64,000 bases of DNA, from positions 1 through 64,000 of the forward strand of contig CALXMT010000007.1 in NCBI GenBank assembly GCA_944389545.1, written 5' to 3'. Every line of letters begins with the position of its first letter. Position 1 is the stretch's first letter. This document shows positions 40,621 to 50,682 of the stretch, in pieces. Made by a program: the position numbers and the translations under genes. This stretch comes from an uncultured Kiritimatiellota bacterium. Lineage in GTDB: Bacteria > Verrucomicrobiota > Kiritimatiellia > RFP12 > DVOR01. The notes under the pieces are model-generated. The model saw only the letters and a list, made by a program, of their open reading frames with translations, searched no databases and was not told where the DNA came from.

Positions 40621-43149
40621 ATGGATATGAATCAAATGACGGAACGGCTGCGCGAGGCGTTGACCCTGGCGCAACAGGAAGGTATCCGCCGGCAGCAGCA
40701 GACGGTGGAGCCAGAACATGTGCTGTGGGCCCTGCTGGCGCAGGAGCGTGGGTTGGCAGGAAGCCTGCTGACGAAGTGCGGCATCTCGTTGGAACTGGCC
40801 CGAGCCCGGGTGGCAGAGGCAATGGACCGCCTGCCGCGGGTGACGGGTTCGATGGAGGCCAACAAGGTCTACGTCTCCTCCAACCTGCAGGAAATCCTGG
40901 TGGACGCCTTTGACCGCGCAAAGAAGATGGGCGATGCGTACGTCTCCATCGAGCACGTGCTCCTGGCGATGGCCACGCGCATGAAACTCTTGCGCAATCT
41001 GGGACTGAGCGAGAACGCGCTCCTCGCGGCATTGAAGGAGGTGCGCGGCAACCAGCGCATCACCAGCGACAACCCCGAGGAGAGCTACGAGGCTCTGAAG
41101 AAGTATGGCACGGACCTGGTGGAGCTGGCCCGCGCGGGGAAGCTTGACCCCGTGATCGGCCGCGACACGGAAATCCGTGACGTGATCCGAATCCTCTCTC
41201 GCAAGACGAAGAACAACCCCGTGCTCATTGGCGAGCCCGGCGTTGGCAAGACAGCCATCGTCGAGGGCTTGGCCCAGCGTATCGTGCGCGGCGATGTGCC
41301 GGAAGGCTTGAAGAACCGCACCATTTTCGCCCTCGACATGACGGCGTTGATGGCCGGCGCTAAATACCGCGGCGACTTCGAGGAACGTCTGAAAGCCGTC
41401 CTCAAGGAAATCAAGGCCAGCGAGGGGCGTATCATCCTCTTCATCGACGAAATCCACACCATCGTCGGCGCGGGTAAGACCGAAGGTTCCAGCGACGCCG
41501 GCAACATGCTCAAGCCCATGTTGGCGCGCGGCGAGCTGCACTGCATCGGCGCGACGACCCTGGCCGAGCACCGTCTCTATATGGAGAAGGACAAGGCCCT
41601 GGAACGCCGCTTCCAGCCCGTGATGGTCGCCCCGCCCACCGTGGAGGACACCATCAGTATCCTGCGCGGACTGAAGGAGCGTTTCGAGGCCCACCACAAC
41701 GTCCGCATCCAGGATTCTGCCCTCGTCAACGCCGCCGTGCTGAGCGACCGCTACATCCAGGACCGCTTCCTGCCCGACAAGGCCATCGACCTGCTCGATG
41801 AGGCCTGCGCAGCCATCCGCACTGAGATGGACTCCATGCCCGCCGAGCTCGATGAGTTGAGCCGCAAGGTCATGCGCTTGGAGATTGAGGAAGCCGCCCT
41901 GGCCAAGGAAAAGGACGACGCCTCCAAAAAGCGCCTGGAGGAGCTCCGTCAAGAGCTCGCCGACGAAAAGTCCAAGGCCGACGCCCTCAAGGCCAAGTGG
42001 CAGGAGGAGAAGAAGGCCCACGAAGCCAGCAAAGGCCTGCGTGAGCAACTCGACGCCGCCCGTCACGAACTCGAACTGGCCCAACGGAAGTTCGACTACG
42101 CCAAGGCCGGTGAGTTGCAGTACAAGACGATCCCCGAGCTGGAGAAGAAGCTTGCGGCCGCGGCCAAGGACACCAAGGAATCGATGCTCAGCGAGGTCGT
42201 CGGCCCCGAGGAGATCGCCGAGGCCGTCAGCCGTTGGTCGGGCGTGCCCGTGAGCAAATTGCTCGAGGGCGAACGCGAGAAGCTCTTGCACCTGGGTGAT
42301 GCCATCAAGGCCAAGGTCATCGGGCAGGATGAAGCCGTCGAGGCCGTCTCCGACGCCGTGCTCCGTGCCCGCGCCGGCATCCGCAACCGCAACAAACCCA
42401 TCGGCGCCTTCCTCTTCTTGGGCCCCACTGGCGTGGGCAAGACCGAACTCGCCCGCGTCCTGGCCGAGCAGCTCTTTGACAGCCGCGACGCGATGACGCG
42501 CATCGACATGTCCGAGTACATGGAGCGCCACAGCGTCAGCCGCCTGGTCGGCGCGCCTCCCGGATACGTCGGTTACGAAGAAGGCGGCCAGCTCACCGAG
42601 GCCGTCCGCCGCAAACCCTACAGCGTCGTGTTGCTGGACGAGATCGAGAAGGCCCACCCCGATGTCTTCAAGCTCTTCCTGCAGGTCTTCGACGACGGCC
42701 GCCTGACCGACAACAAGGGCACCACCGTCAGCTTCAAGAACACCATCATCATCATGACCTCCAACCTCGGCTCCGACCTCATCGCCAACGCCGAGAAGGA
42801 AGGCGACAAGGCTCGGCTTGAAGAGTTGGTGTCCAACCTGCTGAAGGGCAAGTTCCCGCCCGAGTTCCTCAACCGCATCGACGAAACCCTCATCTTCCGT
42901 CCGCTCTCCAAGGAAAGCCTCACGAAGATTGTCGACCTGCAGCTCAAGGACCTCGCCGACCGCTTGGCCGAAGAGGAGCTCACCCTTAAGGTCTCCGACA
43001 AGACCAAGACCGCCATCATCGAGGAAGGCTACGACCCCGACTTCGGCGCCCGCCCGCTCAAGCGCGCCATCCAGCGTATCCTGGAGACGCCCATCGCCCG
43101 CGACATCATCGCCGGCAAGTATCCGCCCGGCTCCACCGTCGAAGTCTGA
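40621..43149 (+). CDS. clpB: ATP-dependent chaperone ClpB (Hsp100 disaggregase)
   Basis: An 842-residue hexameric disaggregase. An N-terminal Clp_N repeat domain (about 1-150) is followed by NBD1 ([17 protein letters not shown] Walker A near 200; [15 protein letters not shown] Walker B), the coiled-coil middle domain (about 395-520, with the charged [15 protein letters not shown] type heptads), and NBD2 ([34 protein letters not shown]). The C-terminal D2-small domain has [17 protein letters not shown]. Slightly short N-terminus and M-domain compared with E. coli (857). AAGGAGG precedes the ATG. A sigma-54 promoter instead of a heat-shock type promoter is unusual for this gene. Confidence 0.96.
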   Translation: MDMNQMTERLREALTLAQQEGIRRQQQTVEPEHVLWALLAQERGLAGSLLTKCGISLELARARVAEAMDRLPRVTGSMEANKVYVSSNLQEILVDAFDRAKKMGDAYVSIEHVLLAMATRMKLLRNLGLSENALLAALKEVRGNQRITSDNPEESYEALKKYGTDLVELARAGKLDPVIGRDTEIRDVIRILSRKTKNNPVLIGEPGVGKTAIVEGLAQRIVRGDVPEGLKNRTIFALDMTALMAGAKYRGDFEERLKAVLKEIKASEGRIILFIDEIHTIVGAGKTEGSSDAGNMLKPMLARGELHCIGATTLAEHRLYMEKDKALERRFQPVMVAPPTVEDTISILRGLKERFEAHHNVRIQDSALVNAAVLSDRYIQDRFLPDKAIDLLDEACAAIRTEMDSMPAELDELSRKVMRLEIEEAALAKEKDDASKKRLEELRQELADEKSKADALKAKWQEEKKAHEASKGLREQLDAARHELELAQRKFDYAKAGELQYKTIPELEKKLAAAAKDTKESMLSEVVGPEEIAEAVSRWSGVPVSKLLEGEREKLLHLGDAIKAKVIGQDEAVEAVSDAVLRARAGIRNRNKPIGAFLFLGPTGVGKTELARVLAEQLFDSRDAMTRIDMSEYMERHSVSRLVGAPPGYVGYEEGGQLTEAVRRKPYSVVLLDEIEKAHPDVFKLFLQVFDDGRLTDNKGTTVSFKNTIIIMTSNLGSDLIANAEKEGDKARLEELVSNLLKGKFPPEFLNRIDETLIFRPLSKESLTKIVDLQLKDLADRLAEEELTLKVSDKTKTAIIEEGYDPDFGARPLKRAIQRILETPIARDIIAGKYPPGSTVEV

Positions 43150-43178
43150 TTGCCTCTCTTGTCTCCATCAAGACACCC

Positions 43179-43212
43179 AGCCCCGCGAGGACATTGTCCC
43201 GCGGGGCTTTTG
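43179..43212 (+). terminator. Rho-independent terminator of clpB
   Basis: AGCCCCGCG/CGCGGGGCT stem (43179-43187, 43200-43208) followed by TTTT, 30 bp beyond the clpB stop. Confidence 0.85.
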
Positions 43213-43235
43213 CGTCTTTACAATAGGTTACAGCC

Positions 43236-44573
43236 TCAGTCGGCGTAGAGGGTCTGGGGGGCGGCGCGGGTGATGGTGAGAGAAAGGGTGTCGCCGGGAC
43301 GAAGCCCCTCGGGCGGGGTGAAGACGACAATCTTGTTGCCGGAAGTGCGGCCGGACCAACGGGTCTTGTTGCGGAGGCTGGGGCCTTCGGCCAAAACGGT
43401 CTGGACGGTGCCGACAAGGGCTTCGTTGATTTGCGTCCCGCGGGCGTCTTGGTCTTCCAACAGGATTTGGTTGCGGCGCGCCTTCTCCTCATCAGAGACA
43501 TCGTCCTCCCATGTAGCGGAGACGGTGCCGGGGCGAGGGGAATATTTGAAGATGAAGGCGTTGTCGAAGTGGGCCTCCTCCATCAGCGTGCGCGTGGCCT
43601 GGAAGTCCTCTTCCGTTTCGCCGGGGAAGCCGACAATGACATCGGTAGTGAGGGCGAGGTCGGGCACGGCCTCGCGGAGGCGGGCCACGGCGCTGAGGTA
43701 ACCTTCGCGCGTGTAGCCGCGGCGCATCCGGGAAAGGACGGCGTCGGAACCGCTCTGGACGGGCAGATGGAGATGGCGGCAGAGTTTGGGTTCCTCGCGG
43801 AAGAGGCGGATCAGCTCGTCGTTCACGCCGGCGGGATGACCGCTGGTAAAGCGGATGCGTTCAATGCCGGGGATGGCGGCGACGGCCTCGAGCAGACGCG
43901 GGAAGGGGATGGTGTAGCCGCCGGGCGAAGGCGGATCGGATTCATCAAAGGCGGGCGTACGCAGACCATAGTTCATGATGGACTGCCCCAGGAGCGTCAC
44001 CTCGCGCACGCCCTGCTCCGCGAGGGCGCGGACTTCGGCCAAGACCTCGCGGGCGGGACGGCTCCACTCGTCCCCGCGCACGTCCGGCACGATGCAGTAG
44101 GTGCACCGACGATTGCACCCCAGCAGGATGGTGACGAAGGCCGAGAAGCCCTCCACTACATGGCCGCTCGGCGCGTCGGGCTGTTCGTGTGGCCCGCGCA
44201 GGGCCAATGTGGAGCGCCCCTGCAACGCGGCCTCCACCGCCGGGGCCACGCGCTCGGCGCACCGCGTGCCGATGGCGAAGTCCAGTCGCGGCAAACGCTT
44301 AAAGAGCTCTTCGCCCAGACGCTGGGCCATGCACCCCATCACGCCGACCACGCGGCCTGGGCGCTCCCGCTTGGAGGCGCAGAGGAGTCCCAACTTGCCG
44401 AGCGCCTTGTCCTCGGCCTTGCCGCGCACCGAGCAGGTGTTCACGATGACGATATCCGCCTCTTCCTCGGAAGGGGCCTGCGTGTGGCCGGCATCGAGCA
44501 ACGCGCGTGCGGCGGCCTCGCTCTCGCGGACATTCATCTGGCAACCATAAGTGTGGAATGCAAAAGTCGGCAT
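43236..44573 (-). CDS. miaB: tRNA-2-methylthio-N6-dimethylallyladenosine synthase MiaB
   Basis: A 445-residue radical-SAM methylthiotransferase. The UPF0004 domain has YGCQMNVRES (Cys10), VIVNTCSVRGKAEDK and GVMGCMAQR, whose three Cys hold the auxiliary cluster. The radical-SAM motif is LLGCNRRCTYCIVPDVRG (CxxxCxxC, about residue 153). A C-terminal TRAM domain (about 375-440) binds tRNA. MiaB rather than MtaB/RimO is favoured by VREVTLLGQSIMNYG and the IVPDVRGDEWSR-type loop. ATG 44573 has AGAGGAG upstream and an extended -10 TGG-TATACT further up, so it is leadered; the frame open to 44786 is not used. Confidence 0.94.
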   Translation of the reverse strand: MPTFAFHTYGCQMNVRESEAAARALLDAGHTQAPSEEEADIVIVNTCSVRGKAEDKALGKLGLLCASKRERPGRVVGVMGCMAQRLGEELFKRLPRLDFAIGTRCAERVAPAVEAALQGRSTLALRGPHEQPDAPSGHVVEGFSAFVTILLGCNRRCTYCIVPDVRGDEWSRPAREVLAEVRALAEQGVREVTLLGQSIMNYGLRTPAFDESDPPSPGGYTIPFPRLLEAVAAIPGIERIRFTSGHPAGVNDELIRLFREEPKLCRHLHLPVQSGSDAVLSRMRRGYTREGYLSAVARLREAVPDLALTTDVIVGFPGETEEDFQATRTLMEEAHFDNAFIFKYSPRPGTVSATWEDDVSDEEKARRNQILLEDQDARGTQINEALVGTVQTVLAEGPSLRNKTRWSGRTSGNKIVVFTPPEGLRPGDTLSLTITRAAPQTLYAD

Positions 44574-44657
44574 AGTCGCTCCTCTAAAAACGCGCGACAG
44601 TATACCACATCCTTGACTTACGAAACGAACGCAAGTGACTGACGCGCGAAAGTGTGG

Positions 44658-44663
44658 TACAAT
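44658..44663 (+). promoter_or_regulatory. -10 box of antiporter gene
   Basis: TGG-TACAAT ends 7 nt before ATG 44671, the leaderless-type arrangement seen at several genes here. Confidence 0.45.
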
Positions 44664-44670
44664 CCCAGGC

Positions 44671-46830
44671 ATGAAGAAGGGATTGTTACTATTCGCGGGC
44701 GTATTGTGCGCCTCAACGTTGCTTGCCGCGGGCTCGGGTAATAGTGGGTCCGGCGACTTGACGCACCGCATGATGACGCTTGCCATTCAGTTGGGCGTCA
44801 TCCTCTTCGCGGCGCGAATGGGAAATATTCTCTTTACGTGGCTGAAGTTGCCGAGCGTGCTCGGCGAGTTGTGCGCGGGCATCGCCATCGGTCCTTATGC
44901 GTTAGGAGCATTGTGGCCGGGGTGGATTTTCCAAGTCTTTGAGATGACTCCTGGCGTGGTTTCGCCAGTGGGTGTCTCGCCGGAACTCTACGGGCTGTGC
45001 ACGGTGGCCTCCATCGTCCTGCTCTTCTTGGTGGGCGCGGAGACCGACCTCAAGATGTTCATGCGCTATTCTGCCGTGGGGTCGCTGGTCGGCGTGGGCG
45101 GTGTCATCTTCTCTTACATTGCCGGTGCGATGATCGCGCACTATATGCTGGACATGGCGTGGACCGACCCCACCACGATTCTTATGGGCGTGATGTGCAC
45201 GGCGACCTCAGTCTCCATCACCGCGCGCATCCTTTCCGACAAACATAAGCTGGACTCCCAGGAGGGCGTCACCATCCTGGCCGGCGCGGTGATCGACGAC
45301 GTGCTCGGTATCATCCTGCTGGCCATCGGCATGGGCCTCATCTCGGCGCAAGAGAGTGGCGCGGCCTTTTCGTGGGGGAGCATCCTGGGCATCACGGCCA
45401 AGTGCTTCGGCATTTGGTTGGGTGCGACCATCGTGGGTATCCTGGCCTCGCGCCGGGTCGCGTGGCTCCTGCGCTTTTGCGGTTCCCATGGCGAGGTGGC
45501 CATCCTGACGTTGGGCGTGGCCCTCTTGGTGGGAGGTTTCTTTGAGAAGGCCCACTTGGCGATGATTATCGGTGCCTACGTCACGGGCCTCTCCTTCTCG
45601 CGCACGGATATGGGCGTGATGATTCAGGAGAAGCTCCACGGCGTCTACCAGTTCCTCGTCCCGGTCTTCTTTGTGGTCATGGGTATGATGGTGAACATCG
45701 GCGAGTTCGCCAAGGAGGGCGTCCTCCTCGCCGGCTTGGTCTACACCGCCGTGGCCGTGTTGGCCAAAGTCATCGGCTGCGGCCTGCCGACCCTTTTCTT
45801 CGGCTTCACGCCGGTGGGAGCCCTGCGCGTGGGCTTGGGCATGGTGCCGCGCGGTGAGGTGGCCCTTATCATCGCCGGTATCGCGGCTGCCCACGGCCAT
45901 GTCGAAATCCTCGGTGTCGCCGTCCTTATGACGATGCTCACCACCCTGATTTCCCCCACCCTGCTCCTTGGGGCCTTCCACCTCAAGGCCCCCGGCCACC
46001 GCAAATCCGCCGAGGGCGATGGGATGCCGACCGTCACCTACTCCTTCCCCAACCACGCCATCACCAACGCCGTCATGGGCAACATCCTGAAGAACCTCTC
46101 CAAGGAGAGCTTCTTCACCCATCAGATCGACCCCGCCCAAGGGCTTTACCAGGCCCGCCGCGACGACACCACCATCAACATCGTCTGCGGCGACGTCACT
46201 ATCGTCTTCTCCGTTTCGCCCGAGGCGTTGCCCTTTGTCCGCATCGTCATGGCCGAATCCCTGGCTGAATTCGAAAGCGTGCTCGATTCCCTGCGTAAGC
46301 CCATCGCCGAAAGTGCCCACATCGGCATCGCCGCACCCGACTCGCCCAAGACACCGCCCAAGCCGGTGGGTCGCCTCGGTATTCTCGCGCGCCACATCAA
46401 TGAGAACGCCATCGTTCATCGTCTGCAGTCCACAGACCGCGACGGTATCATCCATGAGCTGATCATGCGCCTCGCCGACCTTGGCGCACTCAACGATGTC
46501 AACGTCGCCGAGGAGGAAGTCCTCAAGCGCGAACGCGTCATGTCCACGGGCGTCGGCTTCGGTGTCGCCTGCCCTCACGCCCGTACCAACGCCGTCTCCT
46601 CCCTGATCTGCGCCATCGGTGTCACAGAACGGCCTGTCGACTTCTCCGAGGACGAGGAAGGCCGCGCTTGCCGTATCGTCATCCTCACCCTCACACCTGA
46701 CACCGTCAACAGCCCCTACATGACCTTCATCACCGCCGTCCTCACCGCCCTGCGTGCCCCCACCAAACGCGAGGCTATCCTGCAGGCCCCGGACGCCGCC
46801 ACCATCCGCAAGACCTTGCTTACTCCATGA
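44671..46830 (+). CDS. CPA2 family cation/proton antiporter fused to a PTS EIIA domain
   Basis: A 719-residue protein. An N-terminal signal-like segment (KKGLLLFAGVLCASTLLAA) precedes about 12 membrane helices of the KefB/NapA Na+(K+)/H+ antiporter fold (about 30-430), with LPSVLGELCAGIAIGP, the paired acidic VIDDVLGIILL and GMVPRGEVALIIAGI. A linker of about 130 residues follows. The C-terminal fructose/nitrogen-type EIIA domain (about 575-719) has GVACPHARTNAV with the phosphoacceptor His. EIIA may let phosphorylation by a PTS-Ntr chain tune ion exchange; no EI or HPr is in this window. It is coupled to the next gene by an ATGA overlap. Confidence 0.88.
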   Translation: MKKGLLLFAGVLCASTLLAAGSGNSGSGDLTHRMMTLAIQLGVILFAARMGNILFTWLKLPSVLGELCAGIAIGPYALGALWPGWIFQVFEMTPGVVSPVGVSPELYGLCTVASIVLLFLVGAETDLKMFMRYSAVGSLVGVGGVIFSYIAGAMIAHYMLDMAWTDPTTILMGVMCTATSVSITARILSDKHKLDSQEGVTILAGAVIDDVLGIILLAIGMGLISAQESGAAFSWGSILGITAKCFGIWLGATIVGILASRRVAWLLRFCGSHGEVAILTLGVALLVGGFFEKAHLAMIIGAYVTGLSFSRTDMGVMIQEKLHGVYQFLVPVFFVVMGMMVNIGEFAKEGVLLAGLVYTAVAVLAKVIGCGLPTLFFGFTPVGALRVGLGMVPRGEVALIIAGIAAAHGHVEILGVAVLMTMLTTLISPTLLLGAFHLKAPGHRKSAEGDGMPTVTYSFPNHAITNAVMGNILKNLSKESFFTHQIDPAQGLYQARRDDTTINIVCGDVTIVFSVSPEALPFVRIVMAESLAEFESVLDSLRKPIAESAHIGIAAPDSPKTPPKPVGRLGILARHINENAIVHRLQSTDRDGIIHELIMRLADLGALNDVNVAEEEVLKRERVMSTGVGFGVACPHARTNAVSSLICAIGVTERPVDFSEDEEGRACRIVILTLTPDTVNSPYMTFITAVLTALRAPTKREAILQAPDAATIRKTLLTP

Positions 46831-47798
46831 GCCGCAGAATCGTCGCACTGTCTCTCACCCTTCTCCCCGCCCTTGCCGTGGCAATGGTGCCCAAGGGCCG
46901 TGCGGCCTACGACTTTATCATCAAAGCAGAGCCATTCGGCCCCATGGCCGCCAAGGTGCTCGGTGCGCAACCGGACCCCGAGACGCCCGTCGTCACTCAA
47001 GAAATGGTGGAAGAGGAGTCCAATAAAATCCAACTCTGCGTTATGACCATCACCCCCGATGGCCGCACCGCAGTCGGCCTCATTGACAACGGCGTCACGC
47101 CCCCTGCCTACATCACCCTCTTCGATGGCGATGTCGCCAACGGACTCGAACTCGTCCTCTCCGACATTGACCGCGAGTTTGCCACCTTCCGCCGCGACGG
47201 CATCACCTTCACCCTCGGCCTGGGCCTCGGATTGATGGAAACCATCACCCCCGATCTCCTCGCCCAACGCGAGGCCGAAGCCGAAGAAGAAGCCGCCGCT
47301 GAGGCCGAGCGTAAACGCAAGTCCGCCAACTCCCTCGCCGAACAACTTATCGCCATGCAGCTCAGTCTGCCCCCGGACGTCGAGGCTCCGCCGCTCCCTA
47401 TCCCAATCGGCGATGCCGAAGCCTTCACCCGCGAGTTTGACCCCAACAAGGAACGTGCTGAGCCGAAGACCGAGACGGAGGCCCTCATCCAGGCCGGCGT
47501 AGACGAACTCAAGGCCTCCGTTGAGGCCGGCGAAAGCCCGCAGGACTACCTGAAGCGCCTCGTTGAGTCCCGCCAAAAAGAGGTCGAACGCCAAAAGACT
47601 GAGAAACAAGCCGCCCAGGCCGCCCTCGACCAAGAACTCGCCACCGGCGGTCTCTCTGAGTCTGATGCCGAATATCTACGCCGTCGCACGAACATCGAGT
47701 TGATGAAGAAAGGTGTCGTCCCGCTCTCCCCCGTCACGGATCTCACCGATGCCGAGCGTGCCGAGATTGACGAGGCTCTCAGCGCCCCCATCGAATGA
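46827..47798 (+). CDS. Secreted protein of unknown function with coiled-coil region
   Basis: A 323-residue protein not recognised as a known family. A signal peptide (RRIVALSLTLLPALAVA) is followed by a globular part of about 130 residues with strand-like segments (IQLCVMTITPDGRTAVGLIDNG; AYITLFDGDVANGLEL). Then comes a Glu/Ala/Lys-rich helical region (about 145-170, 245-280) likely to form coiled coil. Its translational coupling to the antiporter-EIIA gene suggests a periplasmic role linked to that transporter, but this is only positional evidence. Confidence 0.6.
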   Translation: MSRRIVALSLTLLPALAVAMVPKGRAAYDFIIKAEPFGPMAAKVLGAQPDPETPVVTQEMVEEESNKIQLCVMTITPDGRTAVGLIDNGVTPPAYITLFDGDVANGLELVLSDIDREFATFRRDGITFTLGLGLGLMETITPDLLAQREAEAEEEAAAEAERKRKSANSLAEQLIAMQLSLPPDVEAPPLPIPIGDAEAFTREFDPNKERAEPKTETEALIQAGVDELKASVEAGESPQDYLKRLVESRQKEVERQKTEKQAAQAALDQELATGGLSESDAEYLRRRTNIELMKKGVVPLSPVTDLTDAERAEIDEALSAPIE

Positions 47799-47810
47799 GG
47801 CTGGGTTCCC

Positions 47811-48473
47811 CTATCCCCGCCGCGGCCGCAACCAGCGCGCCCCAAGCAAAAGCAACGCCGAAAGCGCAATCGACCCCAAGAAGGCCGGAATCATCGCGTC
47901 CGTGGACCGCCCAAGCGACCCCACCCAAGCATAAATCAGCGAGACCGCCGCATTGCCCAACAGCAAGGGCGGCATGGCCCGCCGCAACGGCATCCGCCCG
48001 ATTCCCGCGAACAACGTCGAGGCCTCCGCCAACACCGGCACCGTCCGCAACGCGATGAGAATCGGTGTGCCATAACGGCGCAGGAAGTCCCGCAAAAGCG
48101 CATTCTCATGCTCGCCGATGGCCCGCCGCGCCCACCCCGAGCACAATCTGCCCAACACGTAACCCAATGCCGCACTCACCGTCATCGCGCCAAACGACAA
48201 CCAAAAACCGCCCCATAAACCAAACAGCACCCCGCACAGCGTGCTTGCCAAACTGCTCGGCACCGGCAACACCACATCAAAGGCCAGCAACCCAAAGAGC
48301 ACCCACCCCATCACCTGCCGGGCCGTCCCAGCGGCAGGATCCGCCATCCGGCAGAACCAAGCCTCAATCGGCCCGCCGAAAAAGAGAAACGGCACAAGAA
48401 TCAAGGCCCCGACGCCCAGCAATAGCCAAACCGTCTTCGGCACCCGCCGCAACATTGCACAAATCTGTTTCAT
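47811..48473 (-). CDS. VTT/DedA-like (SNARE-associated) membrane protein
   Basis: A 220-residue polytopic protein with the VTT/DedA pattern. It has FDVVLPVPSSLASTLCGVLFGLWGGFWLSFGAMTVSAALGYVLGR (about 65-110) and the conserved RYGTPILIALRTVPVLAEASTLFAGIGRM, containing the R..P motif. DedA-type proteins are tied to undecaprenyl-phosphate or phospholipid flipping and to proton-gradient maintenance. An ATG at 48473 starts after a weak leader; a TTG at 48482 is also in frame. It converges on the secreted protein gene with 12 bp between the stops. Confidence 0.82.
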   Translation of the reverse strand: MKQICAMLRRVPKTVWLLLGVGALILVPFLFFGGPIEAWFCRMADPAAGTARQVMGWVLFGLLAFDVVLPVPSSLASTLCGVLFGLWGGFWLSFGAMTVSAALGYVLGRLCSGWARRAIGEHENALLRDFLRRYGTPILIALRTVPVLAEASTLFAGIGRMPLRRAMPPLLLGNAAVSLIYAWVGSLGRSTDAMIPAFLGSIALSALLLLGARWLRPRRG

Positions 48474-48598
48474 GGTGAGCAAAAGCTAACATATCGTCCC
48501 CTTTTTGTCCAGACCTCTTCCCCAGAATCTCAAAAATTGAATACTTCTTGAAGCCCTCTTCCACCTTTGCTAGACTACAGGTAACAAGGAGGTTCGCT

Positions 48599-50674
48599 AT
48601 GCCGTGTATGTTGGACGCATTTGGGTTGAAAGAACTGGGAGAAGACTCTGAACGTTTTATCGGATTCCTGCGGCTCTGTGTCGCCAAAGGCTATTCCGTC
48701 GAAGGTTATCGGGGCGCCTATTGCGGCTTCGACTATGGCGACATGAGCTTCATCGTCCGAATCAAACGCGAGAAAAACGAGGACAACGCGCTCGAAATCA
48801 GCGGCGTGGATACGCACCTCATCGGCAACGCCAATTGGCACGTGCGGGTCATCGCCCGGGAAGAGGGCGACCCGGATGATTTCGCGTGCCAATGCGTGGT
48901 TGAAGCGGCGGAGGAAGACAAGGGTGGTCTCGCCGTCGTCCATGTCCTCTGCGCGGACATCCTCCCGACCTGTGCGCCGGACACCCTCCTTGACTTGCAA
49001 ATGTGCGCGTTTCCTCTGGACATCCACTACTACGACTCTGAAGAAGACTACGTGGCCGACCCCACCTCGCACCTTCCCCTGCCTCAAGCCATCATCGATG
49101 TAGACGTACGTGAAGGCAAGAAGAAACCGCACTTTGCCATTCTGGGCGAGGGGACCATCTGTCCCCTCGGACTCTTCGCCAACCAAGACGGGGAAAAGGC
49201 CGACATCGGGAAGGATGTCGTCTACCTCCGCGGCACAGTCAAGAAAGTCCGCAAGGGTGACCTCATCGATACCAAAGACGCCTTTTACATCGTCACCGTC
49301 GACACGCAGTTCGGCCCGCTCGACATCGTACACACTGGCGAAGGGATGACCGAGGAAGCCCGCAGCCGCATCCACGAAGGCGCCACCGTCGCGACCCTCT
49401 GCATCCTCTCCGGCGATGCCATGGTCAAGCGCCACGAAAGTGGCCTCAGCCGCGACGAAGACAGCCATTTGCTTCTGCTCTCCGGCATCTTCGCCAATGA
49501 GGATCCAGAGCGTCTTCGCGCCATCGCCGCGCCCGACCTCCGGTACATCTCTTCTTATAATAAGCACACCTGGGAGGGCCTCGAAGCCGTTCTGGACCGA
49601 ATTCGCTACGTCCAAGAAAGTTGCAATCGATATCGTGGACACCTCGGTACCGTCGTTGGCGTGCGCCAACCGCCCCATCAGCCCCGCCTCCCTTACGGCG
49701 TCGGCAAACGGTGCGTCCGTCTCTATGCGGAGACCGCGGACGGCGAGGAAGACCTTGGCACCCTCTTCGTCACCTTGGGCGACAACGGCAAACTCACGGC
49801 ATTCGACGTAACTGACTCCGAACCCTATGACGTTGTCATTGACCCGCCTGTGGACGACACCGCCACGCCGCCCCACGTCTGGCCTGCGCCCCCCCTGCCG
49901 ATGAGCCAAGTCATCCCGGCAGAGTTGTTCGCCTTTGCTCGCGACCACATCACCGCCTGCGCCAAAGCCGCGGAGGCCGCCGGCCGTGCGCTCCGAGGCG
50001 GACTGGTTTGGCTGAAGGACGAATGGGAACACCCGGCGGATTACCTGCCGTTGGTCTTCTCCTTCAACGGCGAAACCTACGCCGTTGATGTCTGCCTCTT
50101 CGAATTCAACCGTTTCCCCAACTTCATGCCTGGTATCAGTGCCGTTTCGTCCAACGACTTCATCGAGCAAAATAACCTCGCCCGGCGCTACTTCATTGCC
50201 CATCCCGGACACGATAACGAACCCAAGTTCGTGGCCGGCACCTCAGAAGACAATCCTTGGGCCCTCTATGGATACACCCGGGAAGATCCTCCGCTCCCGG
50301 ATGCCGTGCCGGACACCCTGCCGAAGCCGCTTTCCGCGTGGGAACGTGACCGCCTCGCCATCCTGGAGGCCAAGCGCTTCCTTGCCGAGAGTGGTCTGGA
50401 ATGCCTCTCCGTGTGCGGTCACCCCGACGTCGGTCCGCAAATCTGGTTCCGCGATGCCAAGGGCCGCCCCTGCTGGCTCCGCACCGTCTTCGCTCTCACC
50501 CCGAAAGAGACCGACGCCAAGCAATACCGCGGACTGGAAAAGGAAATCCCGCGTTTCCGCGCCAACGACGGCTACTGCTTCATCGTCCACTTACCCGATT
50601 TCGGCACGCCCCTCCGCGGCCCCCTTCCTCCCTTAGTTAGGGAACCGCTGCAGCGCCTCTACGTCACCCCGTGA
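48599..50674 (+). CDS. Large protein of unknown function (691 residues)
   Basis: No signal peptide and no family that I recognise. The composition is acidic, cytosolic and rich in short beta-like segments. Visible blocks: YRGAYCGFDYGDMSFIVRIKRE near 40-60; an OB-fold-like stretch (VVYLRGTVKKVRKGDLI ... FYIVTVDTQFGPLDIVH) near 205-245; ADYLPLVFSFNGETYAVDVCLFEFNRFPNF near 485; and a C-terminal block SGLECLSVCGHPDVGPQIWFRDAKGRPCWLRTVF. The two nucleotide-free beta domains look like repeats of sensing or RNA/polymer-binding folds, which is speculation. It has a strong AAGGAGG 6 nt before ATG 48599 and TAGACT further up, so it is well expressed. It stands alone between DedA and an acyltransferase. 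Confidence 0.55.
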   Translation: MPCMLDAFGLKELGEDSERFIGFLRLCVAKGYSVEGYRGAYCGFDYGDMSFIVRIKREKNEDNALEISGVDTHLIGNANWHVRVIAREEGDPDDFACQCVVEAAEEDKGGLAVVHVLCADILPTCAPDTLLDLQMCAFPLDIHYYDSEEDYVADPTSHLPLPQAIIDVDVREGKKKPHFAILGEGTICPLGLFANQDGEKADIGKDVVYLRGTVKKVRKGDLIDTKDAFYIVTVDTQFGPLDIVHTGEGMTEEARSRIHEGATVATLCILSGDAMVKRHESGLSRDEDSHLLLLSGIFANEDPERLRAIAAPDLRYISSYNKHTWEGLEAVLDRIRYVQESCNRYRGHLGTVVGVRQPPHQPRLPYGVGKRCVRLYAETADGEEDLGTLFVTLGDNGKLTAFDVTDSEPYDVVIDPPVDDTATPPHVWPAPPLPMSQVIPAELFAFARDHITACAKAAEAAGRALRGGLVWLKDEWEHPADYLPLVFSFNGETYAVDVCLFEFNRFPNFMPGISAVSSNDFIEQNNLARRYFIAHPGHDNEPKFVAGTSEDNPWALYGYTREDPPLPDAVPDTLPKPLSAWERDRLAILEAKRFLAESGLECLSVCGHPDVGPQIWFRDAKGRPCWLRTVFALTPKETDAKQYRGLEKEIPRFRANDGYCFIVHLPDFGTPLRGPLPPLVREPLQRLYVTP

Positions 50675-50682
50675 CCGCCCGC

